Source: CAZQYC01 sp043746555 (GTDB lineage Bacteria > Pseudomonadota > Gammaproteobacteria > Steroidobacterales > Steroidobacteraceae). Taken from it: 7,514 bases of DNA. Below the pieces are notes generated by a model, which did no database searches, was not told the DNA's origin, and worked only from the letters and a program-made list of their open reading frames with translations. The stretch covers positions 1 through 7,514 of the forward strand of contig JAYTQU010000358.1 of the NCBI GenBank assembly GCA_043746555.1, written 5' to 3'. Numbering within the stretch: the stretch's first letter is position 1; every line of letters begins with the position of its first letter. Shown here piece by piece: positions 6,227 to 7,514 of this stretch. A program made the translations under genes and the position numbers.

Positions 6227-6955
6227 CTAGGTTCGGTTCAGCGCGGCAAGTCGATATCCTACTTCGTTCCAGCGAAGCACGCTGCCCTGCGTGTACCAAT
6301 CGCCGAGTACGATTCGTGTCGCAGGTTGGTTATTCACCAATAACGCATGCACCGCTGGGCGATGCGTGTGACCGTGAACGATGAGATCGACGCGATGCTG
6401 TTTGAACGCCTGCGCTACGGCATCGACGTTGACATCCATGATCGCATCCATCGACCGCTCGATATGCGCTTTACTGCCTTCGCGAATTTTCGCCGCAAGC
6501 CGTTGACGTCGTTTAAGCGACATGCAGCGAAATAGCAATTTGGTAAACGGATTACGCACGATTCGTCGCAGGCGTTGATAGTCGCGATCGTCCGTGCAAA
6601 GCGTATCGCCATGCATGAGGGCGACTCGTTGTCCATTGATCGTGGCGATCGATCCATCGTCGAGCAGCGTGCAGCCGGTGGCTTTACAGAAACGCTTGCC
6701 GATCAGAAAGTCGCGATTGCCGTGCATGATAAAACACTGTACGCCCGACGCAGTGAGTGCGCGAAGCTCGGCCTGAATGCGTCGCTTGTCCTCATCGGGA
6801 TCGTCGTCGCCGATCCATGCTTCGAACAGATCGCCGAGAATATAAAGCGAGTGCGCGCTGCGCGCTTCGCCGCGCAAGAACGCGATGAACTGATCGGCAA
6901 TGTCCGGCCGCGAGCCGTCCAGATGCAGGTCGGAAATGAATAGAGTCGTCGACAT
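6227..6955 (-). CDS. lpxH: UDP-2,3-diacylglucosamine diphosphatase
   Basis: LpxH removes UMP from UDP-2,3-diacylglucosamine to give lipid X, the fourth step of lipid A synthesis, as a peripheral enzyme on the cytoplasmic face of the inner membrane. The 242-residue length matches the family. All calcineurin-type metal motifs are present: SDLHLDG (Asp9, His11), GDLFEAWIGDD (Asp42), HGNRDF (Asn80), MHGDTLCTDD (His115) and VHGHTHRP (His194, His196, His198), consistent with the two-manganese site known in E. coli and Haemophilus LpxH. It follows the peptidyl-prolyl isomerase gene by 53 bases on the same strand, the order seen for ppiB-lpxH in enterobacteria, so the two probably share an operon. 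No strong ribosome site is visible before its ATG. Downstream, 12 bases separate its stop from the open frame of the esterase remnant. Confidence 0.96.
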   Translation of the reverse strand: MSTTLFISDLHLDGSRPDIADQFIAFLRGEARSAHSLYILGDLFEAWIGDDDPDEDKRRIQAELRALTASGVQCFIMHGNRDFLIGKRFCKATGCTLLDDGSIATINGQRVALMHGDTLCTDDRDYQRLRRIVRNPFTKLLFRCMSLKRRQRLAAKIREGSKAHIERSMDAIMDVNVDAVAQAFKQHRVDLIVHGHTHRPAVHALLVNNQPATRIVLGDWYTQGSVLRWNEVGYRLAALNRT

Positions 6956-7008
6956 TAGCGTTGAGCAAGAGAACTTACTTGCTGGAGTTCCTGTTCAGAC
7001 GCCGAGGC

Positions 7009-7514
7009 CTACTGCACAATTTCCACTTTCTCGATGATGACTTGCTTGATTGGCGCGTCTTGAAACGGACCGGATACGCCGGTTGGCGTTTCGCTGATTT
7101 TCTGCGCAACGTCCATGCCTTCGATCACTCGGCCAAACACCGCATAGCCCCAGCGGCCGGGCTGCGGATCAAGCGCTAAGTTGTCGGCGAGATTGATATA
7201 GAACTGCGACGTCCCCGAATGCGGATCGCCGGTGCGCGCGAGTCCAACCGTTCCGCGTCGATTCGAGAGTCCATTGCCCGACTCGTTAGGGATGGGATCG
7301 CGCGTGGGTTTTTCGATATTCTTGTCGGTGTAGCCGCCGCCCTGAATCACAAAATTCGGAATCACGCGATGAAAAATGGTCGAGTCGAAATGTTTATCGC
7401 GCGCATACTGCAAAAAATTCTTAACCGTTAACGGCGCGCGTTCCGCATCGAGTTCCAGAACGATCGTACCCATGTGGGTTTTGATACGCACATGCGTCCC
7501 AGCGGCATCGGCGA
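7009..7514 (-). CDS. Cyclophilin-type peptidyl-prolyl cis-trans isomerase, 5' end beyond the window
   Basis: The enzyme speeds cis-trans isomerisation of Xaa-Pro bonds during folding. The cyclophilin core is complete: IFHRVIPNFVIQGGGYT carries the catalytic Arg, then GTVGLARTGDPHSGTSQFYI and FGRVIEGMDV follow. GTG 7491 could start a 160-residue cytosolic PpiB-like protein with weak GGGA upstream. However, the same frame stays open to the right edge and adds ADAAGTH directly before VRIKTHMG, which resembles the mature start of exported PpiA-type cyclophilins after a signal peptide. I therefore treat the gene as partial and probably periplasmic; if the GTG is the true start, the end is 7491. 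PpiA versus PpiB cannot be settled here, so no symbol is given. It is the likely first gene of an operon with lpxH. Confidence 0.9.
   Translation of the reverse strand, partial: ADAAGTHVRIKTHMGTIVLELDAERAPLTVKNFLQYARDKHFDSTIFHRVIPNFVIQGGGYTDKNIEKPTRDPIPNESGNGLSNRRGTVGLARTGDPHSGTSQFYINLADNLALDPQPGRWGYAVFGRVIEGMDVAQKISETPTGVSGPFQDAPIKQVIIEKVEIVQ

Noticed and set aside
6964..6983. Hairpin AGCAAG/CTTGCT with an 8-base loop between the isomerase gene and lpxH
   Set aside because: A six-pair stem with mixed pairs and no T tract on either side; too weak to call a terminator or regulator.

Overview
The window looks like a chromosomal segment of a gammaproteobacterium. It has moderately high GC by eye, the conserved cluster holA-nadD-rsfS-rlmH, the ppi-lpxH pair, and an outer membrane implied by LpxH and a beta-barrel protein. 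No genus can be named from the sequence alone. There are no rRNA, tRNA, CRISPR or insertion-sequence signatures.

Positions 1-2987 (+) hold a metal-uptake operon. It starts with the tail of an unidentified gene that ends with a GTGA overlap. An outer-membrane beta-barrel protein (68-1285) follows, then a periplasmic zinc/manganese-type binding protein of the ZnuA/TroA family (1300-2226), then its membrane permease (2223-2987, ATGA overlap). The logic is passage across the outer membrane, capture in the periplasm and transport across the inner membrane. The ATPase that should power the permease is not in the window.

Positions 3036-5987 (+) hold the housekeeping cluster: DNA polymerase III delta (holA), nicotinate-nucleotide adenylyltransferase (nadD), ribosomal silencing factor (rsfS) and the 23S rRNA pseudouridine methyltransferase (rlmH). 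In well-known gammaproteobacteria leuS and lptE precede holA; here the metal-uptake operon does. RsfS carries an unusual leader of about 92 residues, rich in Ser, Lys and Arg and without acidic residues. The nadD/rsfS junction contains two separate 15-bp in-frame tandem duplications.

Positions 5975-7514 (-) hold a peptidyl-prolyl isomerase that runs off the right edge and is probably exported, then lpxH (lipid A synthesis). Directly downstream of lpxH is a decayed, start-less fragment matching the C-terminus of a rhamnogalacturonan-acetylesterase-type SGNH hydrolase, which converges on and overlaps the 3' end of rlmH. The fragment fills what otherwise looks like an empty 240-bp gap.

The strongest leads are the esterase remnant, the basic RsfS leader, and the metal operon that pairs a dedicated outer-membrane barrel with an ATPase-less ABC transporter.
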